The notes: generated by a model from the letters alone, not told the origin. A stretch of 22,749 nt of DNA from an uncultured Thalassospira sp. (GCA_946885765.1 CAMPHD010000010.1:1-22749); one strand, 5' to 3'; positions 7,739-15,820 are shown, counted from the first letter of the stretch. Program-made: numbers and translations.

Positions 7739-9010
7739 TTGCATATCACCAGACTTTCTCATTTCGTCGCAGCAATTGCTGTTGTGCTTTTTGCAGTTGT
7801 TTCAATTTCGACAGCGCGCGCCCAAAGCACAATAGGCGTCGCAGCTGTCGTCAATGATGCCCCGATTTCGGTGGTCGATCTGGTCGAACGCATCAAGCTG
7901 GTAGCCGCCTCTTCCAACATCCCGATGAGCCCGCAGCGCAGCCAGGAAATGGCCCCTCAAATTCTGCAGCAGCTGATCAACGAGAAACTGCAACTGCAGG
8001 AATCGGAACGTCGTGGTTTTGAGGTAACTGAAGCGGATGTTGATCGGGCAAAGAACCTGATTGAGCAAAACTCCGGATTACCGCCGGGGGGACTGGATCA
8101 GTTTTTGGCGCAGAATGGTATCGCACCGGAAACGATCAAAAACCAGATTCGCCCGCAAATTGGATGGCAGAAACTTTTGGGTTCAATGCGTCGCGAAATC
8201 CAGATTTCCGATACCGAAATTGATGACAATCTCGAACGTATCCGCAGCAATCAGGGCAAGCCGCGAAATAATGTTCAGGAGATTTTCCTGCCTGTCGACA
8301 ACCCGCAGGATGAAACCAAAGTTTACCAGAATGCCCGCGAGGTAATCCAGGCCCTTGAACAAGGTGCCAACTTTGGTGGTCTGGCAAGGCAATTCTCGGC
8401 AAGCTCCAGCGCCGCAAACGGCGGCAACCTTGGCTGGCTTTACTCCGGTGAAATGGCCGGAGAATTGCAACAGGCCATTAACCAGATGCAGCCGGGTGAC
8501 GTTAGTGATCCGATCAGAACCATACGCGGGTATTACATCCTGAAACTGGTTGATCGTCGCCGGGGGGATGCTAACGCCCTGACAGATGTCCGGCTTGATC
8601 TTTACCAGCTGTTTGTTCCGATTGCTGCGAACACCCCTCAGGACGAGGTAAATACCAAACTTGGTATCCTGCAAAACGCCAAAGAAACCGCTGACAGTTG
8701 CCAGTCTCTGGCCAATGTTGCAGTTGACCTCGGCTCGGATATGAGCGGAAAGACAGAAGGCATCTCCCCAAATGACTTGGCAGGTCCGGTAAGAAATGCC
8801 GTTGCAAACCTCGACAAGGGGGGCATTTCCGATCTGATCAAGGTTGATGGTGGTGCGCTCCTTGTCATGGTCTGCGATAAGACCGAAGAAAGTACGCTTC
8901 CGGACCGCGAAAGCATACGCCAACGCCTTGAAATGGAACGCCTTGAAATTCTCGCGCGCCGCAAGTTGCGTGAATTGCGCCGAAATGCGTTTATCGATAT
9001 CCGGATGTGA
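7739..9010 (+). CDS. surA: Periplasmic chaperone / peptidyl-prolyl isomerase SurA
   Basis: SurA escorts unfolded outer-membrane proteins, including LptD, across the periplasm. The 423 residues carry an export signal (cleavage near ARA-QS, 28-29). A SurA N-terminal domain starts at TIGVAAVVNDAPIS and contains QQLINEKLQLQESERRG (77-93). One clear parvulin domain lies at about 178-274 (NVQEIFLP, GGNLGWLYSGEM, GYYILKLVDRR). A second stretch at about 283-381 keeps parvulin-like spacing (DLAGPVRNAV, GGISDLIKVDGG) but is degenerate. The start is TTG, with AAGG ten bases upstream overlapping the lptD stop. No in-frame ATG would preserve the signal peptide. The gene lies 12 bases after lptD, the order also seen in E. 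coli. Confidence 0.93.
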   Translation: MHITRLSHFVAAIAVVLFAVVSISTARAQSTIGVAAVVNDAPISVVDLVERIKLVAASSNIPMSPQRSQEMAPQILQQLINEKLQLQESERRGFEVTEADVDRAKNLIEQNSGLPPGGLDQFLAQNGIAPETIKNQIRPQIGWQKLLGSMRREIQISDTEIDDNLERIRSNQGKPRNNVQEIFLPVDNPQDETKVYQNAREVIQALEQGANFGGLARQFSASSSAANGGNLGWLYSGEMAGELQQAINQMQPGDVSDPIRTIRGYYILKLVDRRRGDANALTDVRLDLYQLFVPIAANTPQDEVNTKLGILQNAKETADSCQSLANVAVDLGSDMSGKTEGISPNDLAGPVRNAVANLDKGGISDLIKVDGGALLVMVCDKTEESTLPDRESIRQRLEMERLEILARRKLRELRRNAFIDIRM

Positions 9011-9030
9011 CCCGGAAAGGACGCAAGCCC

Positions 9031-10062
9031 ATGAGCGACATCAAGCCGATTGCAATGACACTGGGCGAACCGGGCGGCATTGGCCCGGAGCTTGCCATCA
9101 AGGCGTGGCTTGCGCGCGCAGAACATAATCTGCCACCGTTTTTTATTCTAAGTCCCAAGACAATCATCGATCAAACCATCGAAAGTCTGGGACTGCGGGT
9201 AAGAACCAAGGGGATAGGCGAAGTCAGCCAAGCAAGTAAGTTCTTCGAGGACGTCCTTCCGGTTTTTGAAATTCCCGGTAGCGCTCAGGATATCAAACCA
9301 GGAACGACATCCAGCAAAACCGCGTCTGTTGTCATAGACAGCATTACTCATGCCGTTAATCTGACCCGTTCGGGAAAATCAGCTGCTGTGGTGACAAACC
9401 CGATCCAGAAAAGTGCGCTTTATCAGGCCGGCTTTAAACATCCCGGTCACACCGAATTTCTGGCAGAACTTTCCGGGCCAGACACGATCCCGGTCATGAT
9501 GCTGGCAAACAGCCAATTGCGCGTCGTACCGATGACGATCCATATCGCCCTTGCCGAGGTTCCAAAGCAACTGACAGGCGAATTGATCCAGCAATTGGTG
9601 CGTATCACTGCCAAAGCACTGCAACAGGATTTTGGCCTGAAAAGACCCCGACTTGCTATTGCCGGATTAAATCCGCATGCCGGTGAAGACGGATCCATGG
9701 GTAACGAGGAAATCAGGATCATGCGCCCTGCCATAATGGCATTGCAGGATGAGGGTTTTGATGTCATCGGCCCTTTGCCTGCGGACACCATGTTCCATGC
9801 CGAAGCACGTGCAAACTACGATGTCGCCCTATGCCCCTATCACGATCAGGCCCTGATCCCCGTCAAAACGCTTGATTTCCATGGTGGTGTGAACGTCACG
9901 CTTGGATTGCCCTTCATCAGAACGTCCCCGGATCATGGAACGGCTCTTGATATTGCAGGTAAAGGCATCGCACGACCGGACAGCCTGATCGCAGCCATCA
10001 AAATGGCGGCTAACATGGCACGTAAACGAGAAGCCAGCAACGCCGCCTCACAAGGAGCCTGA
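9031..10062 (+). CDS. pdxA: 4-hydroxythreonine-4-phosphate dehydrogenase PdxA
   Basis: This is an NAD-dependent cytoplasmic enzyme of pyridoxal 5'-phosphate synthesis. It oxidises and decarboxylates 4-phosphohydroxy-L-threonine. The 343 residues start with the family signature MTLGEPGGIGPE (9-20). Three metal-binding histidines are visible at H171 (MTIH), H216 (LNPHAGE) and H271 (CPYHDQ). Their spacing of 45 and 55 residues equals that in the E. coli enzyme. GHTEFLAE (139-146) is also typical. The start at 9031 is preferred because GGAAAGGA lies nine bases upstream. An earlier in-frame GTG at 9007 overlaps the surA stop and would add eight unconserved residues. The stop is four bases before rsmA. 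Confidence 0.95.
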   Translation: MSDIKPIAMTLGEPGGIGPELAIKAWLARAEHNLPPFFILSPKTIIDQTIESLGLRVRTKGIGEVSQASKFFEDVLPVFEIPGSAQDIKPGTTSSKTASVVIDSITHAVNLTRSGKSAAVVTNPIQKSALYQAGFKHPGHTEFLAELSGPDTIPVMMLANSQLRVVPMTIHIALAEVPKQLTGELIQQLVRITAKALQQDFGLKRPRLAIAGLNPHAGEDGSMGNEEIRIMRPAIMALQDEGFDVIGPLPADTMFHAEARANYDVALCPYHDQALIPVKTLDFHGGVNVTLGLPFIRTSPDHGTALDIAGKGIARPDSLIAAIKMAANMARKREASNAASQGA

Positions 10063-10066
10063 CATC

Positions 10067-10933
10067 GTGTCAGACCAGAAAAATGAAACCGCCAGCCTTG
10101 CCAATGATGGGCTCCCGCCCTTGCGCGACGTCATTGCAACGCATGGTCTGTCGGCACAAAAGAAGTTTGGCCAGAATTTTCTTTTTGATCTCAACCTGAC
10201 CGGGCGGATCGCACGCGCGGCTGCACCACTAGATGACGCAACCGTAATTGAAATCGGTCCCGGTCCGGGCGGCCTGACACGGGCTTTGCTTTATCATGGC
10301 ACAAAGAACCTGACAATTATCGAACGTGATCCCCGATGCCTGCCCGTCCTTGAACAAATCAGCAATCATTATCCGGGTGCGCTTCATGTAATCGATGGCG
10401 ATGCGCTTGACGTTGATGTCACGTCACTTGGCCCGGCCCCGCGAAAGATTGTCGCCAACCTTCCCTATAACGTAGGGACACAGCTCTTGCTGGGCTGGCT
10501 GATGCAGATTGATCAGTTTGCCAGTCTGACTTTGATGTTCCAGAAAGAAGTCGCAGAGCGCGTGGTCGCCGCCCCAAAAAGCAAGGCCTATGGCCGCCTT
10601 TCGGTCCTGTGCCAGTATTTATGTGACTGCCAGATTCTGTTTGACGTACATCGCAGTGCGTTTACCCCACCGCCAAAGGTAACATCGGCGGTTGTTCAGC
10701 TACGCCCAAAAACGGACCGTGGAACAGTTGTTAATCTGACCAGTCTTGGCAAGATCACGCAGGCAGCCTTCGGTCAAAGACGCAAAATGCTGCGCGCCAG
10801 CTTGAAAACACTGAATGTTGATGTCCGAATATTATTGGAACGTGCACAAATCACGGAAACGGTACGCGCCGAGGAACTAAGCGTCACCGATTTTGTCCGG
10901 CTGACACTCGTTCACGACGAAATGACCACCTGA
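10067..10933 (+). CDS. rsmA: 16S rRNA (A1518/A1519) dimethyltransferase RsmA (KsgA)
   Basis: RsmA uses S-adenosylmethionine to dimethylate two adjacent adenines in helix 45 of 16S rRNA, a late step in 30S assembly. The 288 residues show KKFGQNFL (32-39), the SAM-binding motif EIGPGPGGLT (62-71), the catalytic NLPYNV (131-136), FQKEVAERV, FTPPPKVTSAVV and FGQRRKMLRASL. The start codon is GTG with AAGGAG nine bases upstream, and the gene follows pdxA by four bases. It is the last gene of the lptF-led operon and ends 20 bases from the convergent gmk stop. No apaG or apaH follows, unlike in E. coli. Confidence 0.95.
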   Translation: MSDQKNETASLANDGLPPLRDVIATHGLSAQKKFGQNFLFDLNLTGRIARAAAPLDDATVIEIGPGPGGLTRALLYHGTKNLTIIERDPRCLPVLEQISNHYPGALHVIDGDALDVDVTSLGPAPRKIVANLPYNVGTQLLLGWLMQIDQFASLTLMFQKEVAERVVAAPKSKAYGRLSVLCQYLCDCQILFDVHRSAFTPPPKVTSAVVQLRPKTDRGTVVNLTSLGKITQAAFGQRRKMLRASLKTLNVDVRILLERAQITETVRAEELSVTDFVRLTLVHDEMTT

Positions 10934-10953
10934 ACACACGGCCATTTCATTGA

Positions 10954-11586
10954 TCAATCTGTCAGAAGCTTTTTAACGAACCCCGGCAATTGCGACTGGC
11001 GTTGGCGTTTAACCCGTTCTGCCCCGATGATGTGCTGAACGTCGGCAAGACACCGCTCAAGATCATCATTTATCAGCACGTAATCAAATTCTTCCCAATG
11101 GCTGATTTCGGCACCGGCTTTTGCCATACGCTTCATGATCACGTCATCGGCATCCTGTCCGCGGTCACGAAGACGACGTTCAAGCTCGGCGGACGAGGGC
11201 GGCAGGATGAAGACAGAAACAACATCATCTCCACCCTTCTCGCGTATTTGCCGTGCACCTTGCCAATCAATGTCAAACAGAACGTCGTGGCCTTCGGAAA
11301 GCGCCTTTTCGACCGGGGCACTTGGCGTACCATAATAATTGCCAAACACTTCGGCCCACTCCAGCAATTCGTCATCGGCAATCATATGCTTGAACGCGTC
11401 GACGGATTTGAAAAAGTAGTGAATACCCTCTTCCTCGCCCGGACGCGCTGCACGTGTTGTCGCAGAAACCGAAAGCGAAATCTGGCTGTCTTTTTCCAGA
11501 AGCTGACGCGTGATTGTGGTTTTCCCTGCTCCTGAAGGGGCACAGAATACCAGCATCACACCACGACGTTTTGCCTGATCCGTCAT
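10954..11586 (-). CDS. gmk: Guanylate kinase
   Basis: Guanylate kinase transfers phosphate from ATP to GMP, giving GDP for nucleic acids and (p)ppGpp pools. The 210 residues carry the P-loop APSGAGKT (16-23). The GMP-binding region follows, with SVSATTRAARPGEEEGIHYFF, then EVFGNYYGTP, DIDWQGARQI and the lid-region RLRDRGQD. The start is the ATG at 11586. The frame can be extended upstream to a TTG at 11604, but AAGGA lies seven bases before the ATG, inside that extension and overlapping the yicC stop. The gene follows yicC by ten bases, so the two are co-transcribed. This yicC-gmk pairing is common in proteobacteria. Confidence 0.95.
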   Translation of the reverse strand: MTDQAKRRGVMLVFCAPSGAGKTTITRQLLEKDSQISLSVSATTRAARPGEEEGIHYFFKSVDAFKHMIADDELLEWAEVFGNYYGTPSAPVEKALSEGHDVLFDIDWQGARQIREKGGDDVVSVFILPPSSAELERRLRDRGQDADDVIMKRMAKAGAEISHWEEFDYVLINDDLERCLADVQHIIGAERVKRQRQSQLPGFVKKLLTD

Positions 11587-11596
11587 CGGTTTATCC

Positions 11597-12481
11597 TTAT
11601 TCAACGTTCTGAACCTGCTCGCGCAGCTGATCGATAATGACCTTAAGCTCCATACCGCAATTGGTCAGTTCGATATCATTCGCCTTGGAACACAGCGTAT
11701 TGGCTTCACGATTGAATTCCTGACATTGGAAATCAAGTTTGCGGCCAATTGCTCCGCCTTTTTGGATCATGTCGCGGGCGGCAACGATATGCGCCTTCAG
11801 CCGGTCGATTTCCTCCCGGACATCCGCCTTGGTCGCAAGTAAAGCCGCTTCCTGATGAAGCCGTTCGGGATCGAACTTGCCTGTTTCCATCAGTTCATCG
11901 ATCTGACGCTTGAGCTTGGCCTTGATCGCGTCACTTCGAACGGACGCACAATTTTCAGCACTCAGGACAGTTTCCTCGATACGATCAATATGACCACGCA
12001 GCATTTCGTCAAGCTTCGCGCCTTCTTCGGCACGATGTGCTGCCATCTGATCAAGCGCCTCGGCAAAGCTTTTAAGGATCGCTGTATCCAGGTTTTCGCG
12101 ACTGTCGTCGTCTTCCTGCTGTTCGACCGCTTCAAGAACGCCACGCACATTCATCAGATCGGCAATCGTACCAGCCGAAAGGCTGCTGGCGCGGTCAAAT
12201 TCCTCGGCCAGTGTAACCAGTTCGGTAAGCAGATCGCGGTTAATGCGATAGGCACTGGTTTCCCCGGGACGGACAACATTTAACGTGACCCCCATATTGC
12301 CCCGTTTGAACCGTTTGGAGACTGCTTCTCTTACAGCAGACTCCAGACGTTCAAAACCGCCATTAAGGCGCGTCCGAACGTCCAATCCCTTGCCATTGAC
12401 ACTGCGAAGCTCCCAGGTCCAGCCAAAGCCTTCTGCACCGCCGTCGGTGCGGGCGAACCCGGTCATGCTTGATACGGTCAT
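11597..12481 (-). CDS. yicC: YicC-family endoribonuclease
   Basis: YicC proteins are widespread. The E. coli member has been described as an endoribonuclease linked to small-RNA turnover. This protein has 294 residues and the family length. The N-terminal SSMTGFART matches the family start, WELRSVNGKGLDVR follows, and the C-terminal QEFNREANTLCSKAND plus VIIDQLREQVQNVE are the most conserved block. The middle is mostly charged and helical. The start codon is the family-typical one, with only a weak ribosome-binding site. Upstream on the minus strand is a good promoter (12515-12543). It heads a two-gene operon with gmk. The target RNA here is unknown. Confidence 0.92.
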   Translation of the reverse strand: MTVSSMTGFARTDGGAEGFGWTWELRSVNGKGLDVRTRLNGGFERLESAVREAVSKRFKRGNMGVTLNVVRPGETSAYRINRDLLTELVTLAEEFDRASSLSAGTIADLMNVRGVLEAVEQQEDDDSRENLDTAILKSFAEALDQMAAHRAEEGAKLDEMLRGHIDRIEETVLSAENCASVRSDAIKAKLKRQIDELMETGKFDPERLHQEAALLATKADVREEIDRLKAHIVAARDMIQKGGAIGRKLDFQCQEFNREANTLCSKANDIELTNCGMELKVIIDQLREQVQNVE

Positions 12482-12514
12482 ATTCTTGATCCAGTCTGAA
12501 TTGTCGGTTGCCCG

Positions 12515-12543
12515 TTTATAACGGTTGTGCCCCGGCGCGCCAA
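12515..12543 (-). promoter_or_regulatory. Promoter of yicC-gmk
   Basis: On the minus strand TTGGCG (12538-12543) and TATAAA (12515-12520) are separated by exactly 17 bases. The predicted start near 12508 gives a leader of about 27 bases before the yicC ATG. The -10 matches five of six consensus bases and the -35 only three. Confidence 0.45.
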
Positions 12544-12552
12544 GGGATTGTC

Positions 12553-12575
12553 GTCTGATGATAGATCATCAAGAC
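12553..12575. promoter_or_regulatory. Dyad between yicC and the dehydrogenase, candidate operator
   Basis: TGATGAT (12556-12562) and ATCATCA (12565-12571) are perfect inverted arms around AG. Outer GTC and GAC extend the pairing if one A (12572) is bulged. The dyad lies just upstream of the yicC -35 and 97 bases before the dehydrogenase ATG, so a protein bound here could control either direction. Confidence 0.4.
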
Positions 12576-12598
12576 AGACAGTTATTGCCCGCATTTCA

Positions 12599-12617
12599 TA
12601 ATGCTGCCCTAATGCTG
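12599..12617. repeat. Direct repeat TAATGCTG, 11-base period
   Basis: TAATGCTG occurs at 12599-12606 and again at 12610-12617, separated by CCC. The 11-base period puts both copies on the same face of the helix. They lie 55-73 bases before the dehydrogenase ATG, where an activator or repressor with tandem half-sites could bind. Confidence 0.35.
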
Positions 12618-12671
12618 TCTCATGTTCCGCTCAAACAATCCGGAACACATCCAACAGGATCACGAGCAACC

Positions 12672-13496
12672 ATGTCACTGCAATACCACGCCATCCTGAT
12701 TACCGGTGCCAGCTCGGGCATCGGGGCAGCCCTTGCCTGTCATTATGCCCGCACCGGGGTCACCCTGTTTATCAGCGGCCGCGACCAGACACGTTTGAAA
12801 CTGATCGAAAATGAATGCCGCGCAGCGGGGGCAAACGTATTTGCCGATGTGCTTGATGTAACCGAGCGCGAAACGATGGCGGAATATGTTACTAAATGTG
12901 ATCAGATCACACCGCTGAGCCTGATTGTCGCCAATGCGGGTATTTCGGCCGGAACCGGCAGAGAGGGTGAAGACCCCGATCAGGTACGTGATATTTTTGC
13001 AACCAATGTTGCAGGTGTTCTAAATACAATCGATCCTGCCATCGCCTTCATGTCCGCACGCGGGCACGGTCAGATCGCACTGGTTTCGTCGCAGGCATCA
13101 TGGCGTGGACTGCCATCTGCACCGGCCTACTGTGCCAGCAAAGCGGCTGTAAGAACCTATGGCGAAGGATTGCGCGGTGCCCTCGCACCGCTCGGGATCA
13201 AGGTCAATGTGATTTGTCCGGGGTTTGTCAAAAGCCGCATCACCGATGCCAACGACTTCCCGATGCCTTTCTTCATGCAGGCAGATAAAGCCGCCACCAA
13301 GATCGATAAAGGTCTGTCGAAGAACAAGGGAATGATCGCGTTCCCCTGGCAAATGAATATTCTGATTGGCGTTTTGAAGATGGTGCCGCAATCACTGCTG
13401 GACATGGCGGCATCGCGCATTCCGCGCAAGGCTTCGAAAAATGAGACCAGCCGAAGACTTGCATCACTGTCCAAACATGCGCATCCCCGTCAGTAA
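12672..13496 (+). CDS. Short-chain dehydrogenase/reductase (classical SDR), substrate unknown
   Basis: This is an NAD(P)-dependent oxidoreductase of 274 residues. It has the classical SDR signature: the nucleotide-binding TGASSGIG (11-18), NAG (88-90), a serine at 139-140 (VSSQASW), and the catalytic YCASK with Y153 and K157. SGRDQTR after the second strand (35-41) has an Arg that often favours NADP. Residues 225-250 form a hydrophobic stretch (QMNILIGVLKMVP) that may associate with membrane or help dimerise. The start at 12672 is chosen for AGGA 12 bases upstream and the canonical short N-terminus. The frame runs open back to 12525 without homology. It is the only plus-strand gene inside an otherwise minus-strand fab-mltG-yicC-gmk cluster. 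It is not FabG, which lies further along. The reaction is unassigned. Confidence 0.85.
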   Translation: MSLQYHAILITGASSGIGAALACHYARTGVTLFISGRDQTRLKLIENECRAAGANVFADVLDVTERETMAEYVTKCDQITPLSLIVANAGISAGTGREGEDPDQVRDIFATNVAGVLNTIDPAIAFMSARGHGQIALVSSQASWRGLPSAPAYCASKAAVRTYGEGLRGALAPLGIKVNVICPGFVKSRITDANDFPMPFFMQADKAATKIDKGLSKNKGMIAFPWQMNILIGVLKMVPQSLLDMAASRIPRKASKNETSRRLASLSKHAHPRQ

Positions 13497-13530
13497 CAGG
13501 GGATTATAGCCAAGTTACCTTATTGGCTAT
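13483..13530. terminator. Tandem hairpins between convergent SDR and mltG
   Basis: ATCCCC (13483-13488) pairs with GGGGAT (13499-13504). Immediately after, ATAGCCAA (13506-13513) pairs perfectly with TTGGCTAT (13523-13530) across a nine-base loop. The first overlaps the SDR stop and the second overlaps the last codons and stop of mltG. Neither is followed by a T-run on either strand. They may still act as a bidirectional end for converging transcripts or protect 3' ends. Confidence 0.45.
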
Positions 13531-14494
13531 CTCGGATACGACGCCACCGCGCGACGTTACGGTTATGCTCATTCAAAGTCCGGGCAAAGGCATGGCCGCC
13601 TGTACCGTCCGCGACGAAATAAACTTCATCAGTTTCGGCGGGATGCAAAACGGCATAGATCGCGTCCCGGCCGGGATTGGTAATCGGTCCAGGTGGCAAT
13701 CCCGATGAAACATAGGTGTTATAGGGGCTATCAAATTTGAGATCGGCACGAGTCAATGCGCGATCAAGTGGTTCTTCCGGGCTGACCGCATAGGCGACTG
13801 TCGGGTCTGATTGCAACCGCATATTCATCCGCAATCGGTTGACGAATACACCCGCAACACGTGGGCGTTCGGCAGCAACACCGGTTTCCCGCTCGACGAT
13901 TGATGCCAGAACAATGGCTTCTTCGATGGTATCAAACGGCAGATTAGCCTCTCGCCCTGGCCATAATTGCGCCACCAGCGCATCGTGCGCCGCAGTCATG
14001 CGATCAATAATGCTTTGTTTCGTATCGCCAAACGAGAATTGATAGGTTTCGGGCAACAGCATACCGTCGGGCGGGATGTCGGAAATTTCACCAGTCAGAC
14101 CATCGACAAGATTGATGCGATTGACGATTTCGCTCGACCGAAGGCCTTCGGGAATGGTTACAAAACGTCTTACCGTTTCACCAGAAGCAAGAATTTCTGC
14201 CGCCTGCTTCGGGCTGACCCGTGCCGGGAAATGATATTCACCAGCACGCAACGAACGATCCAGTCCGGCGATACGCACGCCAAGCAGAAACACAAGAGGT
14301 TCCTGAATGATGTTTTCACGACGGAATATGTCTGCAATCCCGCGAACACCGGTGCCCTGCGGGATGACAATGTCACTGCCCTGCACGAGTTTGCTGGGCG
14401 ATGTATACTGCACATAAACATACACCGCCGCCCCACCAATGGTGAGAGCGGCGGTGATACATAAAAAGCCAAGAACAAGCAGAAAACGCTTCAA
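13520..14494 (-). CDS. mltG: Endolytic murein transglycosylase MltG
   Basis: MltG is an inner-membrane lytic transglycosylase that cuts nascent glycan strands and so sets their length. The 324 residues have one N-terminal membrane anchor (about 5-29), a LysM-like region (about 40-110), and the YceG catalytic domain with IVERET (199-204). Glu201 corresponds to the catalytic Glu of the E. coli enzyme. LQSDPTVAYA (227-236), SPYNTY...GLPPGPITNPG (256-275) and FVADGTGGHAF (293-303) are hallmark blocks. The start codon is TTG with GAGGG seven bases upstream. No in-frame ATG keeps the membrane anchor. It follows fabF by 33 bases, the usual fab-cluster position, coupling murein and fatty-acid genes. 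Confidence 0.94.
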   Translation of the reverse strand: MKRFLLVLGFLCITAALTIGGAAVYVYVQYTSPSKLVQGSDIVIPQGTGVRGIADIFRRENIIQEPLVFLLGVRIAGLDRSLRAGEYHFPARVSPKQAAEILASGETVRRFVTIPEGLRSSEIVNRINLVDGLTGEISDIPPDGMLLPETYQFSFGDTKQSIIDRMTAAHDALVAQLWPGREANLPFDTIEEAIVLASIVERETGVAAERPRVAGVFVNRLRMNMRLQSDPTVAYAVSPEEPLDRALTRADLKFDSPYNTYVSSGLPPGPITNPGRDAIYAVLHPAETDEVYFVADGTGGHAFARTLNEHNRNVARWRRIRDSQ

Positions 14495-14527
14495 GGGGTT
14501 TCCCTCTGTCAGGTTGGATCTGCTGTC

Positions 14528-15787
14528 TTAAACGCCTTTGAAGACCAGCGAAGCATTGGTACCGCCGAAGCCGAACGAGTTCGACAGGGCAACATTGACC
14601 TTGCGTTTCTTCGCTTCCAGCGGAACCAGATCAATCCCAAGGCAGGCTTCGGAAGGATTCCGCAGGTTAAGGGTAGGCGGAACAATACCTTCATGGATTG
14701 CAAGGATCGAGAACACCGCCTCAATCGCACCTGCGGCACCAAGAAGATGGCCAGTTGCCGATTTGGTCGAGGACATCGAAAGTTTCGATACCGAATCCCC
14801 AAATAGACGTTTTACCGCACCCAGTTCGATTTCATCACCCAACGGAGTCGACGTGCCATGAGCATTCACATAATCCACGTCTTCCGGGTTGATGCCCGCA
14901 TTGCGAAGCGCATTGCGCATAGAACGGAAACCGCCATTGCCATCCTCGGCTGGTGCCGTGATGTGGTAAGCGTCGCCCGACATGCCATAACCGGCGACTT
15001 CGGCATAAATTCTCGCACCGCGCGCCTTGGCATGCTCATATTCTTCAAGAACAACACAGCCTGCACCCTCGCCCATGACGAAACCGTCACGGCCCTGATC
15101 CCAGGGGCGCGATGCTTCGGTCGGGGTGTCGTTATAACTGGTCGACAATGCCCGTGCAGCGGCGAAGCCAGCCATACCCAATCGGCAAACGGCAGCCTCT
15201 GCACCACCGGCAACCATGACGTCGGCATCACCAAGCATGATCATGCGCGATGCGTCGCCAATAGCGTGTGCACCGGTTGAACATGCAGTAACACCAGCAT
15301 GGTTCGGACCTTTAAGACCATGTTTGATCGAAACCTGGCCAGACACCAGATTAATCAGGCAGGACGGAATGAAGAATGGGCTGACACGGCGGGTCTTGCC
15401 GTTATTCACCAGATCAGTGGCTTCGGAAATCTTCGGCAGACCACCAATACCCGAACCAATCAGAACACCGGTATTTTCCTGGTCTTCATCGGTTTCGGGC
15501 TTCCATCCGGAATCGGCCAATGCCTGATCGGCAGCAGCAACACCATAGACGATAAAATCGTCCATTTTTTTCATGTCTTTGATCGAGACATGATCTTCCG
15601 CGTTGAAAAGTCCGTCACCCACACCGCGCGGCACAAGGCCTGCAATCTTGGCCGGGATATCGGACACATCGAAAGTATCGATGCTTTTGATTCCGGATTG
15701 GCTGTCCAGCAATTTCTGCCAAGTGTTCTGTGCGCCGCTGGCAAGCGGAGTAACAGCACCAATACCGGTAACAACTACGCGTCTCAT
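14528..15787 (-). CDS. fabF: 3-oxoacyl-ACP synthase II FabF
   Basis: FabF is the elongating condensing enzyme of type II fatty-acid synthesis. It joins malonyl-ACP to a growing acyl-ACP. The 419 residues match KAS II length. The Cys-His-His triad is visible: C169 in ACSTGAHAIGDA, H310 in NAHGTSTPLGD and H347 in SATGHLLGAAGA, with the conserved K342 just before. NSFGFGGTN (403-411) forms the C-terminal gate region. AAGG lies 11 bases before the ATG. A strong terminator separates fabF from acpP upstream, so fabF is probably expressed from read-through or from a promoter I cannot identify in the 87-base gap. The product acts on the ACP encoded just before it. Confidence 0.96.
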   Translation of the reverse strand: MRRVVVTGIGAVTPLASGAQNTWQKLLDSQSGIKSIDTFDVSDIPAKIAGLVPRGVGDGLFNAEDHVSIKDMKKMDDFIVYGVAAADQALADSGWKPETDEDQENTGVLIGSGIGGLPKISEATDLVNNGKTRRVSPFFIPSCLINLVSGQVSIKHGLKGPNHAGVTACSTGAHAIGDASRMIMLGDADVMVAGGAEAAVCRLGMAGFAAARALSTSYNDTPTEASRPWDQGRDGFVMGEGAGCVVLEEYEHAKARGARIYAEVAGYGMSGDAYHITAPAEDGNGGFRSMRNALRNAGINPEDVDYVNAHGTSTPLGDEIELGAVKRLFGDSVSKLSMSSTKSATGHLLGAAGAIEAVFSILAIHEGIVPPTLNLRNPSEACLGIDLVPLEAKKRKVNVALSNSFGFGGTNASLVFKGV

Positions 15788-15820
15788 CCCGCACTACGCC
15801 TTTATTTTATGAATACAGCA

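Noticed and set aside
8183..8923. 246-codon minus-strand frame opposite surA
   Set aside because: It is antisense to a confident gene, has no family features, and has no promoter or ribosome-binding site of note.
10934..10976. Palindrome ATTGATCAAT and T5 run at the rsmA/gmk junction as a terminator
   Set aside because: The palindrome has no loop, and the T-run at 10972-10976 does not follow a stem, so it is not a credible intrinsic terminator.
12525..12671. 49-residue extension of the SDR frame
   Set aside because: The extension contains the dyad and direct repeats and overlaps the yicC promoter zone. The SDR fold begins right after the ATG at 12672.
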